Source: Sphingobacterium sp. UBA4616 (GTDB taxonomy: Bacteria > Bacteroidota > Bacteroidia > Sphingobacteriales > Sphingobacteriaceae). From it: a DNA stretch of 64,000 bases. Below the pieces are notes generated by a model, which searched no databases, was not told where the DNA came from, and saw only the letters and a list, made by a program, of their open reading frames with translations. Every line of letters starts with the position of its first letter. The stretch's first letter is position 1. Made by a program: the position numbers and the translations under genes. The DNA lies in the NCBI GenBank assembly GCA_002386525.1, contig DGIS01000025.1, positions 484,086 to 548,085 of the forward strand, read 5' to 3'. This document shows positions 1 through 9,255 of this stretch, piece after piece.

Positions 1-311
1 GTAAGACCAAGCAGACCAAAGAGTAGCCCCGTGAGCAGCTGCGTGGTATAGACAAAAAATTTCTTGGTCTTATACAGTTCCAAAAAAGGTCCCCATAAGG
101 GTTTTATTGTCCAGGGCAGCATAATCAATGAGGTCCAAAAAGCAATCTGTGCGTCCGATACCCCCAAATTTTTATACATAATGGAGCTCGCACCCGAAAG
201 GGCAACAAAAGGTAGCCCCATGGCAAACCATGTTGTGGAGATCCAAAAAATAGGCGGAAGTGCCTTACGCCCTTTGCGAAGCTCCACCGTTTGTTCTAAT
301 AATTCATTCAT
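1..311 (-). CDS. MFS transporter, N-terminal part (runs off the window)
   Basis: Only the first 103 or so residues are visible; the gene continues beyond the left edge. It opens with ATG at 311 and reads MNELLEQTVELRKGRKALPP followed by hydrophobic stretches with a PWTIKPLWGPFLELY loop, the type of loop seen between helices 2 and 3 of major facilitator proteins, and resembles the AmpG-like/sugar MFS group. The start codon lies one base after the stop of the upstream DUF5009 gene, so the two are almost certainly co-transcribed and translationally coupled. In Bacteroidota and some Proteobacteria such transporters next to a NagX-like protein serve amino-sugar or disaccharide uptake through the inner membrane. 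The substrate here is inference from that context; family membership is moderately sure. Confidence 0.75.
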   Translation of the reverse strand, partial: MNELLEQTVELRKGRKALPPIFWISTTWFAMGLPFVALSGASSIMYKNLGVSDAQIAFWTSLIMLPWTIKPLWGPFLELYKTKKFFVYTTQLLTGLLFGLLGL

Positions 312-312
312 T

Positions 313-1740
313 TTATGACTTCCAATAAAGTTTTAATCGGCTGCTCACGATCGTCAACAGCGCCACAATTCCGGTGAATAATACACCGCGCATCACTCCC
401 CCAAAAGCACCCTGTGCCCCCATCTGATCAAGAGCGCTCTGTAATCCCGTAAGCGCCAATAGCGGGATCAACACTAGATTTCCTGCGGTATAGGCGACCA
501 TCGGATTTTTACCAACCAGTGCTATACCTTGAAACAGCGGTTTTCCAAAAGCAAGTTTCTCGATACAACACAGCATTGTTAGCGCATAACAGGCTAAGCC
601 TGTACAGACAAAATAATAGCTGTATGTGGAATAATCCTTTTTTATTCCCCCTTCATACGCTTCGAAGATCAGTCCTAAAAAAAGCAGATAACTTCCGAGT
701 ACAGCCATTTTTGCCTGTAATGTCAGTGCTTCGCCCTTTCGAAAAATGCCTAAACAGAAGCATAGTGAAAAGATCAACATCAGGTTAAGTCCGATATTGA
801 TATCGAGATAACGCATATAGAGATTGAAGACATTCAGTCCAATCAGAAAGGCACAAAGCAAGCCTTGTAATGCCAGTTGAGACCGCTGCATGCTGGGTTT
901 TTCAGCCAACGATGTATCAGCAATGATCCACTCGCCGACAACTGTCGCCGGAAGGATAATAAAGAGGTATTTGAGGTAATAAAATTGATAAAGCCAAGTC
1001 GCAGGGCTGAGTTTGTATATAAATTCGTTGATACTACCGACTTCTTTGGCTCCCAAAAAAACGCCCATAATAAATGGTAAAATCGCCATACGTAACCAGA
1101 TGGATTTCGCCGTCAGCCACCACCATACTGTCCCAAACAAAGCCATATTGGCCAACACCAAGATAATAATATCTGTTTTCTGGAGGGTAAATCTATCCGT
1201 CTGTGCATACACCAGATATAGCATCCCTACAGATAGCAACAGGGCCACTACGTGAACACGTCTCGCGGTCCGCATCGGCAAATAGGACTTTAAATCTGCG
1301 TAAATTAAGAAGAGTAAGATAAAGCCGATGATAGACATCATATAGTGCGATGTACCAGGCTCAGAACGCATCACCCAAGCGCGCATATAAAAAGAAAATA
1401 AGGCAAAAAAGAATAAGGCAACAAAACGCTTAAAAATTGTACCCAAGATAGGCAAAGCGTTTAGGTTAGCCACTTTTTTCCGCATAGCCAATGGGATGGC
1501 CGCACCCATCGTAAAAAGGAAAATCGGAAAAACCAGATCTACCCAGGTTACACCTGCTACACTGGGATCAAATGCATGTTTTGGCGGTGGCACCTGTGCA
1601 TGGTACATCCAAGCAGGCAGGTTTCCAAATGAAATGCTCGATGAAAGCACCATTAAAAGGATGGCAATTCCCCGCAGAACATCCAAACTATCGTTTCGCT
1701 GCTGTGGAGTCGCTGTAGAATTTGGTAAAATTGGTGTCAT
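313..1740 (-). CDS. DUF5009 / NagX-like (heparan-alpha-glucosaminide N-acetyltransferase-like) membrane protein
   Basis: A 475-residue integral inner-membrane protein with about ten or more hydrophobic segments. The N-terminus, RNDSLDVLRGIAILLMVLSS followed by WVDLVFPIFLFTMGAAIPLAM, is the signature of the acyltransferase-like family related to human HGSNAT and bacterial NagX (DUF5009 in Bacteroidota). HGSNAT moves an acetyl group across a membrane onto terminal glucosamine; the role of the bacterial members is not firmly known, although they sit in N-acetylglucosamine or glycan clusters. The gene lies 24 bp after the FAD oxidoreductase gene and 1 bp before the MFS gene, making it a middle member of an operon. 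Its presence is one reason to suspect that the PUL handles an amino-sugar-containing glycan. Confidence 0.8.
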   Translation of the reverse strand: MTPILPNSTATPQQRNDSLDVLRGIAILLMVLSSSISFGNLPAWMYHAQVPPPKHAFDPSVAGVTWVDLVFPIFLFTMGAAIPLAMRKKVANLNALPILGTIFKRFVALFFFALFSFYMRAWVMRSEPGTSHYMMSIIGFILLFLIYADLKSYLPMRTARRVHVVALLLSVGMLYLVYAQTDRFTLQKTDIIILVLANMALFGTVWWWLTAKSIWLRMAILPFIMGVFLGAKEVGSINEFIYKLSPATWLYQFYYLKYLFIILPATVVGEWIIADTSLAEKPSMQRSQLALQGLLCAFLIGLNVFNLYMRYLDINIGLNLMLIFSLCFCLGIFRKGEALTLQAKMAVLGSYLLFLGLIFEAYEGGIKKDYSTYSYYFVCTGLACYALTMLCCIEKLAFGKPLFQGIALVGKNPMVAYTAGNLVLIPLLALTGLQSALDQMGAQGAFGGVMRGVLFTGIVALLTIVSSRLKLYWKS

Positions 1741-1764
1741 CTCGTTTTTCTATGCGTTCGGAAA

Positions 1765-3615
1765 TCAATTTTTTGTTGCTATAAATTGGCCGGTAAAATC
1801 CACCGGCCGTTCAAACGGCTTTAGGATATGATCCAGCACAACCGCCACTTGAGCCCTTGTTAACACTTGATTTTCTTTTGCTGCAATGACGGACCTGATT
1901 TTATCTTTATTCAAAGTGGGGTCGACCTGGAGCAATAGCGCCGCAAAAAATTCTGCTGTCACATCGGCCCCCGAGCCAGCGACTTTATCGGCAACTGGAT
2001 AATAACTACGCATACCATCGATCAGGTCTACTTCGCTTATGCGGTGTTCGGGATAAAACCAAGTCTGATTGGCCCATTTGTAGGGTACACCTCTTCCTTT
2101 AAGAATGCCAGTTGCTCCAACACGTTGGATTGCCTGAAACCAACTATCTTTTGGATCAACATCGATAAAGGGCATGAGATAGGCATGATTGTCCAAAAGT
2201 ACTTGCTGTACCTCCCTTAATGAAAGATCTTTGGGAGTAACAGCTTGTTTTGCAGACAGCGCTGCCAGCACTCCAGCAGCTTGACCAATACCCAATACAA
2301 CTGGCTGAAGGCGGGTGGCCCCAGCCACAATATTGCTCACACTGATGCTTTTTTCAGCAACAATAAAATCCGCTATTTTCTCAGGAATCAAACTTCCAAG
2401 GGGTACATTGTAGGATGGTACCCGAATCTTAACAAAATCAATTTTGGGTGCATCCGGGTTCTTCAGGTGATGATGATCGATGGTATAATCGCCTACTATC
2501 CCACCTGTGCGGTACAAAGGCAGCTCCTGCTGATAAGGACTCTGCACATAAGGCAATGTAAGCTGCACCAAGCCTTTAGCACGTCTAGACTCGCGATGAT
2601 AAGCAATAAAGGGAAGTTTATCGGCCGTATCATATTCATCATCGGCAAGCCCCAAGTTTTTAAAACCCAGCTGACTTTGAAGATGATATACAAAACGTAA
2701 GGTATGATCTTTCGCCTTTTGCAATTCCACCGCCCTCGCCTTTGGCGACATCTCGATAATATTCAGGTAGATATCATTTCCGTCTTTAGGCCAGTTTATC
2801 ATGTATTTTCCATTCGGCAATTTGCCATAGGTAATCATTTGATCACAATTGATGATAGGCGTATTGCTGTGTGAAGCAGGATCTTTAACATCACAGGCAT
2901 GTTCAAACTCTTTAGGATCATAACCTTGAGGTTTCTTTAGCAATCTCTTTGGATCGGCACCATAGTCTTTCAGGATAGCGACATAAGTAAGGTCTTGAAT
3001 TATTGAATTGGCCTTTTCGGGAGCAAATTCTTCTTTCGTATCGTAGCGGCTATCCATACCGATGCTGTAAGCAACACCCGCACGCGGCAAGAGATCCCCC
3101 AACTCCGTCGCATCGACTAAAATAGAAGCGCTTACGGTTTTCTTTTTCCCTTTCCGTTCAATGGCAACAGTCCAGCCTTTAGCCTGTTTTTTCAGATCTA
3201 AAAGGTTGCTTTTATACCAAACGGCAATATTTTTTTCGGCGCCAACCATTTTTTTTAGTATCTGGTTTCCTACCGAAGGCTCAAACAAGGTGTTACTTAC
3301 CCAACCCGTTTCCACTGCCTTTGGACCACCATAATACGCATAAAGTTCTGCCCTAAATTCACCCCATATTCCCGAGGGCATACGATGGTTACCATCAATA
3401 GCCGACACTCCAGCCGACGTGAGCATACCGCCCAACCAGCCTGTCTCTTCTACGACAAGAACCTTACTTCCCAACCGCGCTGCCTGCAAAGCTGCCGCAA
3501 CACCACTAGCACCGCCACCAACGATCAATACATCGTATGATGCTACAGTCTGCCCCTGCGAGGAGAGTGTGACAGAAATCAATAAAATAGAAAAAAAAGA
3601 TTTAAACCAATTCAT
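1765..3615 (-). CDS. Exported FAD-dependent oxidoreductase with C-terminal SLH-like segment
   Basis: A 616-residue protein with a cleavable signal peptide (MNWFKSFFSILLISVTLSSQ) and, right after it, a Rossmann FAD-binding motif (VLIVGGGASGVAAALQAARL) plus the LGGMLTSAGVS segment seen in FAD_oxidored proteins of glycan loci. A second FAD-contact region is ATELGDLLPRAG. Family members are often annotated as xanthan-lyase-associated or pyridine nucleotide-disulfide oxidoreductases; the substrate is not known. The last 130 residues contain FIDVDPKDSWFQAIQRVGAT, then GILKGRG and a YPEHRISEVDLIDG segment, which follows the S-layer-homology pattern, and a second weak copy near LTRAQVAVVLDHIL. The gene sits between the esterase and DUF5009 genes in the same direction. 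The probable location is the periplasm or outer surface. The family call is firm; the reaction is unknown. Confidence 0.85.
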   Translation of the reverse strand: MNWFKSFFSILLISVTLSSQGQTVASYDVLIVGGGASGVAAALQAARLGSKVLVVEETGWLGGMLTSAGVSAIDGNHRMPSGIWGEFRAELYAYYGGPKAVETGWVSNTLFEPSVGNQILKKMVGAEKNIAVWYKSNLLDLKKQAKGWTVAIERKGKKKTVSASILVDATELGDLLPRAGVAYSIGMDSRYDTKEEFAPEKANSIIQDLTYVAILKDYGADPKRLLKKPQGYDPKEFEHACDVKDPASHSNTPIINCDQMITYGKLPNGKYMINWPKDGNDIYLNIIEMSPKARAVELQKAKDHTLRFVYHLQSQLGFKNLGLADDEYDTADKLPFIAYHRESRRAKGLVQLTLPYVQSPYQQELPLYRTGGIVGDYTIDHHHLKNPDAPKIDFVKIRVPSYNVPLGSLIPEKIADFIVAEKSISVSNIVAGATRLQPVVLGIGQAAGVLAALSAKQAVTPKDLSLREVQQVLLDNHAYLMPFIDVDPKDSWFQAIQRVGATGILKGRGVPYKWANQTWFYPEHRISEVDLIDGMRSYYPVADKVAGSGADVTAEFFAALLLQVDPTLNKDKIRSVIAAKENQVLTRAQVAVVLDHILKPFERPVDFTGQFIATKN

Positions 3616-3742
3616 ATGAAGTTAATTGCAGTAAATAATTTAAAAAATACGCGCCAAATACCGGCGTAAGAACCAGAGATACACTATTTTGTTGCCGGAC
3701 TAAAGGATCAGTATAAGGTGAATAAAACATATAGGTTATCGA

Positions 3743-4534
3743 TTAATGGATCAGACGATTAAAATAAGCGAAATGAACCGGAATGGTTTTGGCCCAGTAG
3801 CCAGAGGTATGAGCGCCGGGCTGCGCAATATAAGTCGATTTGATCTTGAGTACATCACAACTATCCCGAAGGGACTTATTGGCCCCATATAGATAATCTT
3901 CAGTACCACAATCAAAAATAAATGTCTTTTCACTCCCAGCGACCTTATGGACATTATGGATGACACTAAAACGATCGAATAATGGATTTTGATCGCTGTA
4001 TTGACCTAAATGTTGGGCTAGACTTGTTTTCTTGAAAGCCGAATGTCTCAGATTGACAACTCCCGAACTGCTGCCAGCACTTTTAAAAAATGATGGATAG
4101 TTAAAAAAGAGCCAAAGTGCACCATGCCCCCCCATACTCACACCCGTAATAAATGAGTTTTCACGATCCGTATGATATTTATGCTGAATGTAGGGCATCA
4201 ATTCCTCAGTCAGAAACTGTCCGAATTGAGAACCATCTTTTTGTGGACTGTCTAAAAACCAGCTCGTCCGAAGACCGTCAGGGCATACCACTACAAAGCC
4301 ATATTGATCGCTCAATGCCTGAAAATCGACAAATTTTGAAAGACTTTTATAATTTGCCCCATGACTATGCAGCACATATACAACAGGTAAGGCTCGGTTG
4401 CCCGGCTTCATCTTTGGTATATAGACGTAGCCGGAATCTACTCCAGAAAGATGGGTAGATTTTAAAATGTACAGCTCTTGTCCTTTGGCCAACATTGTAC
4501 CAATGGCACATAAAAGGCATATGATTAAACGCAT
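3743..4534 (-). CDS. Secreted esterase, esterase D / CE1-like alpha/beta hydrolase
   Basis: A 263-residue alpha/beta hydrolase with a short signal peptide (MRLIICLLCAIGTMLAKG). The nucleophile elbow GVSMGGHG places the catalytic serine near residue 133. A likely acid is in DCGTEDYL (Asp208 or Asp213), and the histidine is in PGAHTSGYW near residue 242, so the catalytic triad appears intact. The protein resembles PF00756 (putative esterase), which includes acetyl- and feruloyl-esterases and related S-formylglutathione hydrolases; a periplasmic deacylase acting on substituted glycans fits the context. It lies downstream of a hairpin terminator that ends the GH43-GH2 transcript and upstream of the FAD oxidoreductase gene (127 bp), so it probably begins a second transcription unit. 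The specific ester bond cannot be predicted. Confidence 0.8.
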   Translation of the reverse strand: MRLIICLLCAIGTMLAKGQELYILKSTHLSGVDSGYVYIPKMKPGNRALPVVYVLHSHGANYKSLSKFVDFQALSDQYGFVVVCPDGLRTSWFLDSPQKDGSQFGQFLTEELMPYIQHKYHTDRENSFITGVSMGGHGALWLFFNYPSFFKSAGSSSGVVNLRHSAFKKTSLAQHLGQYSDQNPLFDRFSVIHNVHKVAGSEKTFIFDCGTEDYLYGANKSLRDSCDVLKIKSTYIAQPGAHTSGYWAKTIPVHFAYFNRLIH

Positions 4535-4641
4535 GGATATAATTGAGTCAGTCTTTAGATTTATCTTGAAGCTAAATTAATAATAAAATTTACAATAAAA
4601 AAAGTATTTAATAATTTTTTTTATTTAATATAATCGCATTA

Positions 4642-4656
4642 CGTTATTTTATAACG
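4642..4656. promoter_or_regulatory. Small perfect inverted repeat upstream of the esterase gene
   Basis: CGTTAT-TTT-ATAACG, a 6-bp perfect inverted repeat with a 3-base centre, lies about 110 bp upstream of the esterase start in an AT-rich intergenic stretch. It could be an operator for the transcription unit that starts at 4534. No clear TAnnTTTG box was found near it, so this is only a weak suggestion. Confidence 0.25.
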
Positions 4657-4683
4657 AAGTCAGTTTATCAATTCACCTTAAAT

Positions 4684-4718
4684 AAAAAGAGCATTGGAAA
4701 AACTTCCAATGCTCTTTT
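4684..4718 (-). terminator. Intrinsic terminator after the GH2 gene
   Basis: AAAAGAGCATTGGA and TCCAATGCTCTTTT form a 14-bp perfect stem with a short loop, and the flanking A and T runs make it work in either direction. It lies between the GH2 stop (4785) and the esterase start (4534), so it ends the SusC-SusD-GH43-GH2 transcript on the minus strand and implies separate transcription of the esterase and the genes after it. Confidence 0.85.
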
Positions 4719-4784
4719 AGCTTGATGATTTAAAACGCTAATTAAATCAACCAGCCTTCCTATTTCTTGTCACTTATTATGCCC

Positions 4785-7283
4785 TTATTTTACCAGACAC
4801 TGTACCGTTGCTGTTTTTAGCCAAGGTGATGTGAACCTTATATCGACTTTGTCGCCAGATTGGCCCAATACTTGAACATAAGCAATCATCTTACCATGAT
4901 ATACCCGCTGTTTGTTATCAGTATAATCGCCCATGTCGGCATTATTTCCTGCTTCCATTCCCAGCAGTCGTGCATTTCCAATGAGGTCGCAGGTTACTTC
5001 ATCTTCTGACAGTATGACGGGTTCATCGTTGGCATCTACCAACTGCAAGGCAATTTGAATGATTGCGCCCGATTTTATGTCTTGTTCTCCAAGAATGGTG
5101 GCATGAATAGCCGTGGGCCGTTGAGTTGATTGTATTGCATGACGGACGATCTCCTTTTTATCATTGTCTAAACCTACAACTTCCAATTTGCCCGAAGTAT
5201 AGGGAATATCCCAAAAGATAATACCTGTTTTCTCATCATATTTCTTTTCTTCGCCAACAAGCTTACCATTGAGTTCCAATCGTGCCTGCGCACTATTAGT
5301 ATAGCAAACGACCCGAATTTGTTGTCCCTCTTGATAATTCCAAATTGGCCAAGCGTCCATAGAAGGGGCTTCATTCTTGCGCTGTCCTTCCTCCGACTCC
5401 AATGCCGACCACACATCGGTTGCTCCTGCCCCTCCTTTCAATGGATAAGTACCTAAGTAAGCCATAGGTTTATCCGACCACAGCGATTGGCGATAATAAC
5501 CTCTCGGTTTGACAAATCCCGCAAAATCCAGCAGTCCCGAATAGAATCCCCGGGAAGGCCAACGTCCGGATTCGCCGAGATAATCGATTCCTGTCCATAG
5601 AAATTGACCAAAAATATGCGCATTGTCACGTACCGCTAACCAAGCAGAAAGATCATGTCTATTTTCGCTGCCGAAAATAACGCGCTCGGGAAAGCGTTGA
5701 TGATCCAGTTGATAACGGCTTTCTGTATAATTGTATCCAGCGATGTCAAGTGCGCCTGGATAGGCGGTTTCGTTAGACATTGCTACACCTGCAAGCCCTG
5801 CTGTAACCGCTCTGCTTTTATCGTATTTTTTTACAACCGCGACCAAGCGTTTGGCAATATCACCCAACCGCATCGCATCGGGTGCATCCTTTTTGTAGCC
5901 CCCATACGAAGCTTGTGTAAAGCCACCCTCTTTCTTTTCTCCGTTAAGAATAGGATGTGAGTAAGGATCATTTGGATAATCCACTTCATTGCCTATACTC
6001 CACGCAAAAATCGAAAGGTGATTGCGATCTCTTTTGACCATGTCAGCAAGATCCTGCTCTCCCCAAGATTCAAAAAAGTCGTATGATCCTTCGAAGCCGG
6101 GCGTACCAAAATTCCACCCCTGCAACCATTTTCTTTTTGGAAATTCCCATTCATCAAAAGCTTCATCCATCACCAAAAGACCAAGCTCGTCACATAGTGC
6201 ATACAACGAAGATGCCTGCGGATTATGACTTGTACGAATAGCATTGACTCCCAGTGATTTTAAGGTTAGGAGACGTCGACGCCATACTTCTGGATACACT
6301 TCAGCTCCCAATACTCCAGCGTCGTGGTGCAAACACACTCCTTTTACCTTCATCCACTCTCCATTTAAAGCAAACCCTTTGTTGGCATCGAACGTAAATG
6401 CTCTGAAACCAGTCTTCACCTCCGACCGATCGATCTGCTGTCCATTTTGCGTCACAATTGTCCGTAAGGTATATTGTTGGGGTTGATCCAAACTCCATAG
6501 TTTGGGGTTCGACACGGTCAACTGCTGTTGTACGGTTGCCTTATCAGTGGCACCGACCTGTACTTTTTGCGTTTTTTTTGCGACAATACGGCCTGTCATG
6601 TCAATCAACTGCTGCTCGACTGCAACTGCAGAAGATGCTGCAGCGCTATTGACCACAGTTACTTCGGTATTTAAAATTCCCTTTCCACCTTTCATTTCTG
6701 GATAGGCGTACACGCCCCATTGGTCGATATGCAGCGGATTGGCCTTAACAATCCATACATCCCGATAGATTCCAGACCCTGTATACCACCGCGAATCGGC
6801 GCTTTGGCTATGGTCTACCCTAACGGCTATGGTATTTTCTTTGCCAAACTCAATAAATGGCGTAATATCGTAAGAAAAGGACACATAACCATTAGGCCTT
6901 TTGCCAACAGATTTACCATTGATAAAGACTTCACTTCGGTTGTACACTCCCTCAAAATAGATAAAAATCTTTTTACCCTGATCGTCTGCGGGTATAGTCA
7001 ATTGTTTGCGGTACCATCCTATGCCGCCGGGCAAATATCCTGTCGCGCTGGCTAAATTAGGACTTAACGGGTATTTTACACTCCAATCATGAGGCAAACT
7101 CACCTGTTGCCATCCAACGCGATTCATTTCCGTTCCCGCTTTTATCTCCATGTCCCCCAAATGGAAGCGCCAGTCTGAGTTTACGCGTTCGGCGATGCCA
7201 AACCCGGGCTGTGCATATAGGTTATTGATACCTATATAGCTGGAGATCGCTAACACGGCCAACTTTCTTATTATTCTTTTCAT
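4785..7283 (-). CDS. Glycoside hydrolase family 2, beta-galactosidase-like, with DUF4982 domain
   Basis: An 832-residue exported enzyme (signal peptide ending near NNLYAQ). The order is the GH2 sugar-binding domain (about 30-185, with WRFHLGD and YFEGVYNRSEVFINGK), an Ig-like domain (about 190-300), the TIM barrel (about 300-600) and a C-terminal DUF4982-like domain (from about 655, RVVCYTNSAQARLELNGKLVG) with a further beta-rich tail. The general acid/base is Glu433 in WSIGNEVDYP and the nucleophile Glu540 in VIFGSENRH; TSHNPQ is the usual GH2 signature. The family includes beta-galactosidases and beta-glucuronidases; this architecture is most often annotated as beta-galactosidase. It follows the tandem GH43 gene after 29 bp and would act in the periplasm on imported oligosaccharides. 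The sugar specificity is uncertain. Confidence 0.9.
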   Translation of the reverse strand: MKRIIRKLAVLAISSYIGINNLYAQPGFGIAERVNSDWRFHLGDMEIKAGTEMNRVGWQQVSLPHDWSVKYPLSPNLASATGYLPGGIGWYRKQLTIPADDQGKKIFIYFEGVYNRSEVFINGKSVGKRPNGYVSFSYDITPFIEFGKENTIAVRVDHSQSADSRWYTGSGIYRDVWIVKANPLHIDQWGVYAYPEMKGGKGILNTEVTVVNSAAASSAVAVEQQLIDMTGRIVAKKTQKVQVGATDKATVQQQLTVSNPKLWSLDQPQQYTLRTIVTQNGQQIDRSEVKTGFRAFTFDANKGFALNGEWMKVKGVCLHHDAGVLGAEVYPEVWRRRLLTLKSLGVNAIRTSHNPQASSLYALCDELGLLVMDEAFDEWEFPKRKWLQGWNFGTPGFEGSYDFFESWGEQDLADMVKRDRNHLSIFAWSIGNEVDYPNDPYSHPILNGEKKEGGFTQASYGGYKKDAPDAMRLGDIAKRLVAVVKKYDKSRAVTAGLAGVAMSNETAYPGALDIAGYNYTESRYQLDHQRFPERVIFGSENRHDLSAWLAVRDNAHIFGQFLWTGIDYLGESGRWPSRGFYSGLLDFAGFVKPRGYYRQSLWSDKPMAYLGTYPLKGGAGATDVWSALESEEGQRKNEAPSMDAWPIWNYQEGQQIRVVCYTNSAQARLELNGKLVGEEKKYDEKTGIIFWDIPYTSGKLEVVGLDNDKKEIVRHAIQSTQRPTAIHATILGEQDIKSGAIIQIALQLVDANDEPVILSEDEVTCDLIGNARLLGMEAGNNADMGDYTDNKQRVYHGKMIAYVQVLGQSGDKVDIRFTSPWLKTATVQCLVK

Positions 7284-7312
7284 TTTAATTATATGTAGAT
7301 TTGGTTTAGTGA

Positions 7313-9214
7313 TTAAAGCGTGGGAACTACTGGTATTACATGGCCCTCATCGTCGAAATACAACCGATCCATACACACCTCGCGATTAAATCCTGCAGCG
7401 TCACCCATTTCGATGCCTTTGGGATAATTAAAACGATGGTAAACAATATACCATTCATCTTTTCCTGGAATCTGCAAAATAGAATTATGTCCTGTTCCAT
7501 ATATCCCCTTTGCAGGATCTTTTTGTAAGACTAGATTATTTTCAGGAACAGTGATCGGTCCATCGGGGGAAGTGGCTGTTCCATAACGTACCCGATAATT
7601 TTCACTCCGTGTATCGTCTTCTGACCAAAAGAAATAATAGCGGCCTTTACGGTAGACTACATATGCACCTTCGCGAAACGTCTTATCAGGAGTTATGACT
7701 TTTACAGTGTTTTTCTTGATACTAACCATATCCTTGTTGAGTTCAGCTACCGCTAGATAGCCATTTCCCCAATATAGGTAGCTTTTCCCAGATTTTGGAT
7801 CGTTAAACGCTGCTGGATCTATCTCCTGACCACCTTTTACACCTTCAGGTTTAAAATCTATCAATGGCTTTCCCGAATCCTTAAAAGGCCCTGTCGGCAA
7901 ATCTGCTACCGCAACGCCTATCTTTTGCGCCGCCGTGAAATAATAATAGTATTTATAGTCGTTCTTAACTTTCTTTTCCGTAATTGTTGGTGCCCACGCA
8001 TTTCTAGGTCCCCAGGCAACATCTTCTTTCAGGTCCAAAATCACCCCCTCGTCTTTCCACTTGCTGAGGTCCGGGGACGAAAAGGTCTTAAAATAATAGC
8101 CGCCCCAACCGTCAAAACCATCGCTCGTAGGGTAAATGTAGTATTTTTTGGTTTTATTGGAATAGAGTACATCCGGATCAGCATAAAAACCATCCAAAAC
8201 TGGATTCTTTCTAAATGTGAATTGCATGTCTTTTGGTTTTCCCCATTTGCTGGTCAGATCAAGTAATTCTTGTCTGGAAACGGGGATAATGGTACCATGT
8301 CTTGGATGGAAATCCATATCAATTTCATGATCAATAACTTTAAAACGATCAAGATCATCAGAGATGCAAAATTGATATTTTCCTTTGCCATATACATCAT
8401 ACATAAGGATGTATTTGTCGGACTGATTGATCTTAAAGACGCTAGATCCTTCCACAGCATCGTTCGTCTGCTGTTTATACCCTGGCTGTTCAATCCATTT
8501 TCCTGATGTCAGAGAGTCTGTTATCGCTAGTTTGATACCATTGCCATGACCTTCAGTTTTATAGAAGAGGTAGAATAGACCATTCTTTTCAATAATATCG
8601 CCATCAATACAAGATTTACCGTTTTTCGGCAGAAAAAGTACTTTAGGATCAGACTCAAAATCGGTAAACTCCTTATTAGCATAAGCGTAATAAATGATAT
8701 CGGGATCGTTTCCATGCTGCATAGACCAATACACCATATATTTTCCTACCGAAGGATCAAATATTGTCTGCGGTGCCCACACCCTTTTCAAGGCTTCCTG
8801 GCCTTTAAAGCGCTGCTGAATGTCGATTGTTTGATACGACCAATGCACAAGGTCTTGGGACTTCAACAAGACCATTCCGCGGTTGGAGTCCCAGCCTTTA
8901 GAGGAGGTCATGTCAGTCAGCACCATATAAAATGTTTTCCCATCGTCGCCACGAAGAATATGTGGGTCTCTTACACCACCAGTTTTGCTGATAACCTTTG
9001 AATCTAAGATGGGTTGATTATCGTTTAGAGCCCTATATGTATAGCCATCAGTGCTAATCGCAAAACACACAGCCTCATCAGCTACAGCGTTCCCTTTAAA
9101 ATAGGCGAATAGATAACCCGCAAAATCTTTTTCTGCTGGGCCATACTTGTATTCTTGTGCGTAAACTGCCGCCGCAATATTCATCAATAAAAATGTAATA
9201 AGTGTTAATCGCAT
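7313..9214 (-). CDS. Tandem GH43-type glycosidase (two five-bladed propellers)
   Basis: A 633-residue exported protein (signal MRLTLITFLLMNIAAAVYAQ) built from two GH43-like propellers. The N-terminal module has GVRDPHILRG, SCIDGDIIEKNGLFYLFY and AVEGSSVFKI; the C-terminal module has FYADPDVLYS, EIDPAAFNDP and REGAYVVYRKGRYYFFWS. Each set has the Asp/Asp/Glu arrangement of clan GH-F, so both halves may be catalytic. GH43 enzymes remove arabinofuranose, xylose or galactose units; in related two-module proteins the activities reported are arabinofuranosidase or galactosidase-like, so no single substrate can be assigned. The gene is 104 bp after susD, with a hairpin in the gap, and 29 bp before the GH2 gene. 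It probably works in the periplasm together with the GH2 enzyme. Confidence 0.87.
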   Translation of the reverse strand: MRLTLITFLLMNIAAAVYAQEYKYGPAEKDFAGYLFAYFKGNAVADEAVCFAISTDGYTYRALNDNQPILDSKVISKTGGVRDPHILRGDDGKTFYMVLTDMTSSKGWDSNRGMVLLKSQDLVHWSYQTIDIQQRFKGQEALKRVWAPQTIFDPSVGKYMVYWSMQHGNDPDIIYYAYANKEFTDFESDPKVLFLPKNGKSCIDGDIIEKNGLFYLFYKTEGHGNGIKLAITDSLTSGKWIEQPGYKQQTNDAVEGSSVFKINQSDKYILMYDVYGKGKYQFCISDDLDRFKVIDHEIDMDFHPRHGTIIPVSRQELLDLTSKWGKPKDMQFTFRKNPVLDGFYADPDVLYSNKTKKYYIYPTSDGFDGWGGYYFKTFSSPDLSKWKDEGVILDLKEDVAWGPRNAWAPTITEKKVKNDYKYYYYFTAAQKIGVAVADLPTGPFKDSGKPLIDFKPEGVKGGQEIDPAAFNDPKSGKSYLYWGNGYLAVAELNKDMVSIKKNTVKVITPDKTFREGAYVVYRKGRYYFFWSEDDTRSENYRVRYGTATSPDGPITVPENNLVLQKDPAKGIYGTGHNSILQIPGKDEWYIVYHRFNYPKGIEMGDAAGFNREVCMDRLYFDDEGHVIPVVPTL

Positions 9215-9255
9215 GGAGTATTTGATTTATTAAAGGTTGATTTATTTCTCAAAAA

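Noticed and set aside
2245..2700. 151-codon open frame opposite the FAD oxidoreductase gene
   Set aside because: It is the antisense shadow of a well-supported enzyme gene; no start context or family features.
4595..4630. Long A and T runs upstream of the esterase gene, considered as a UP-type promoter element
   Set aside because: Such runs are common in this AT-rich genome and no -7 box accompanies them.
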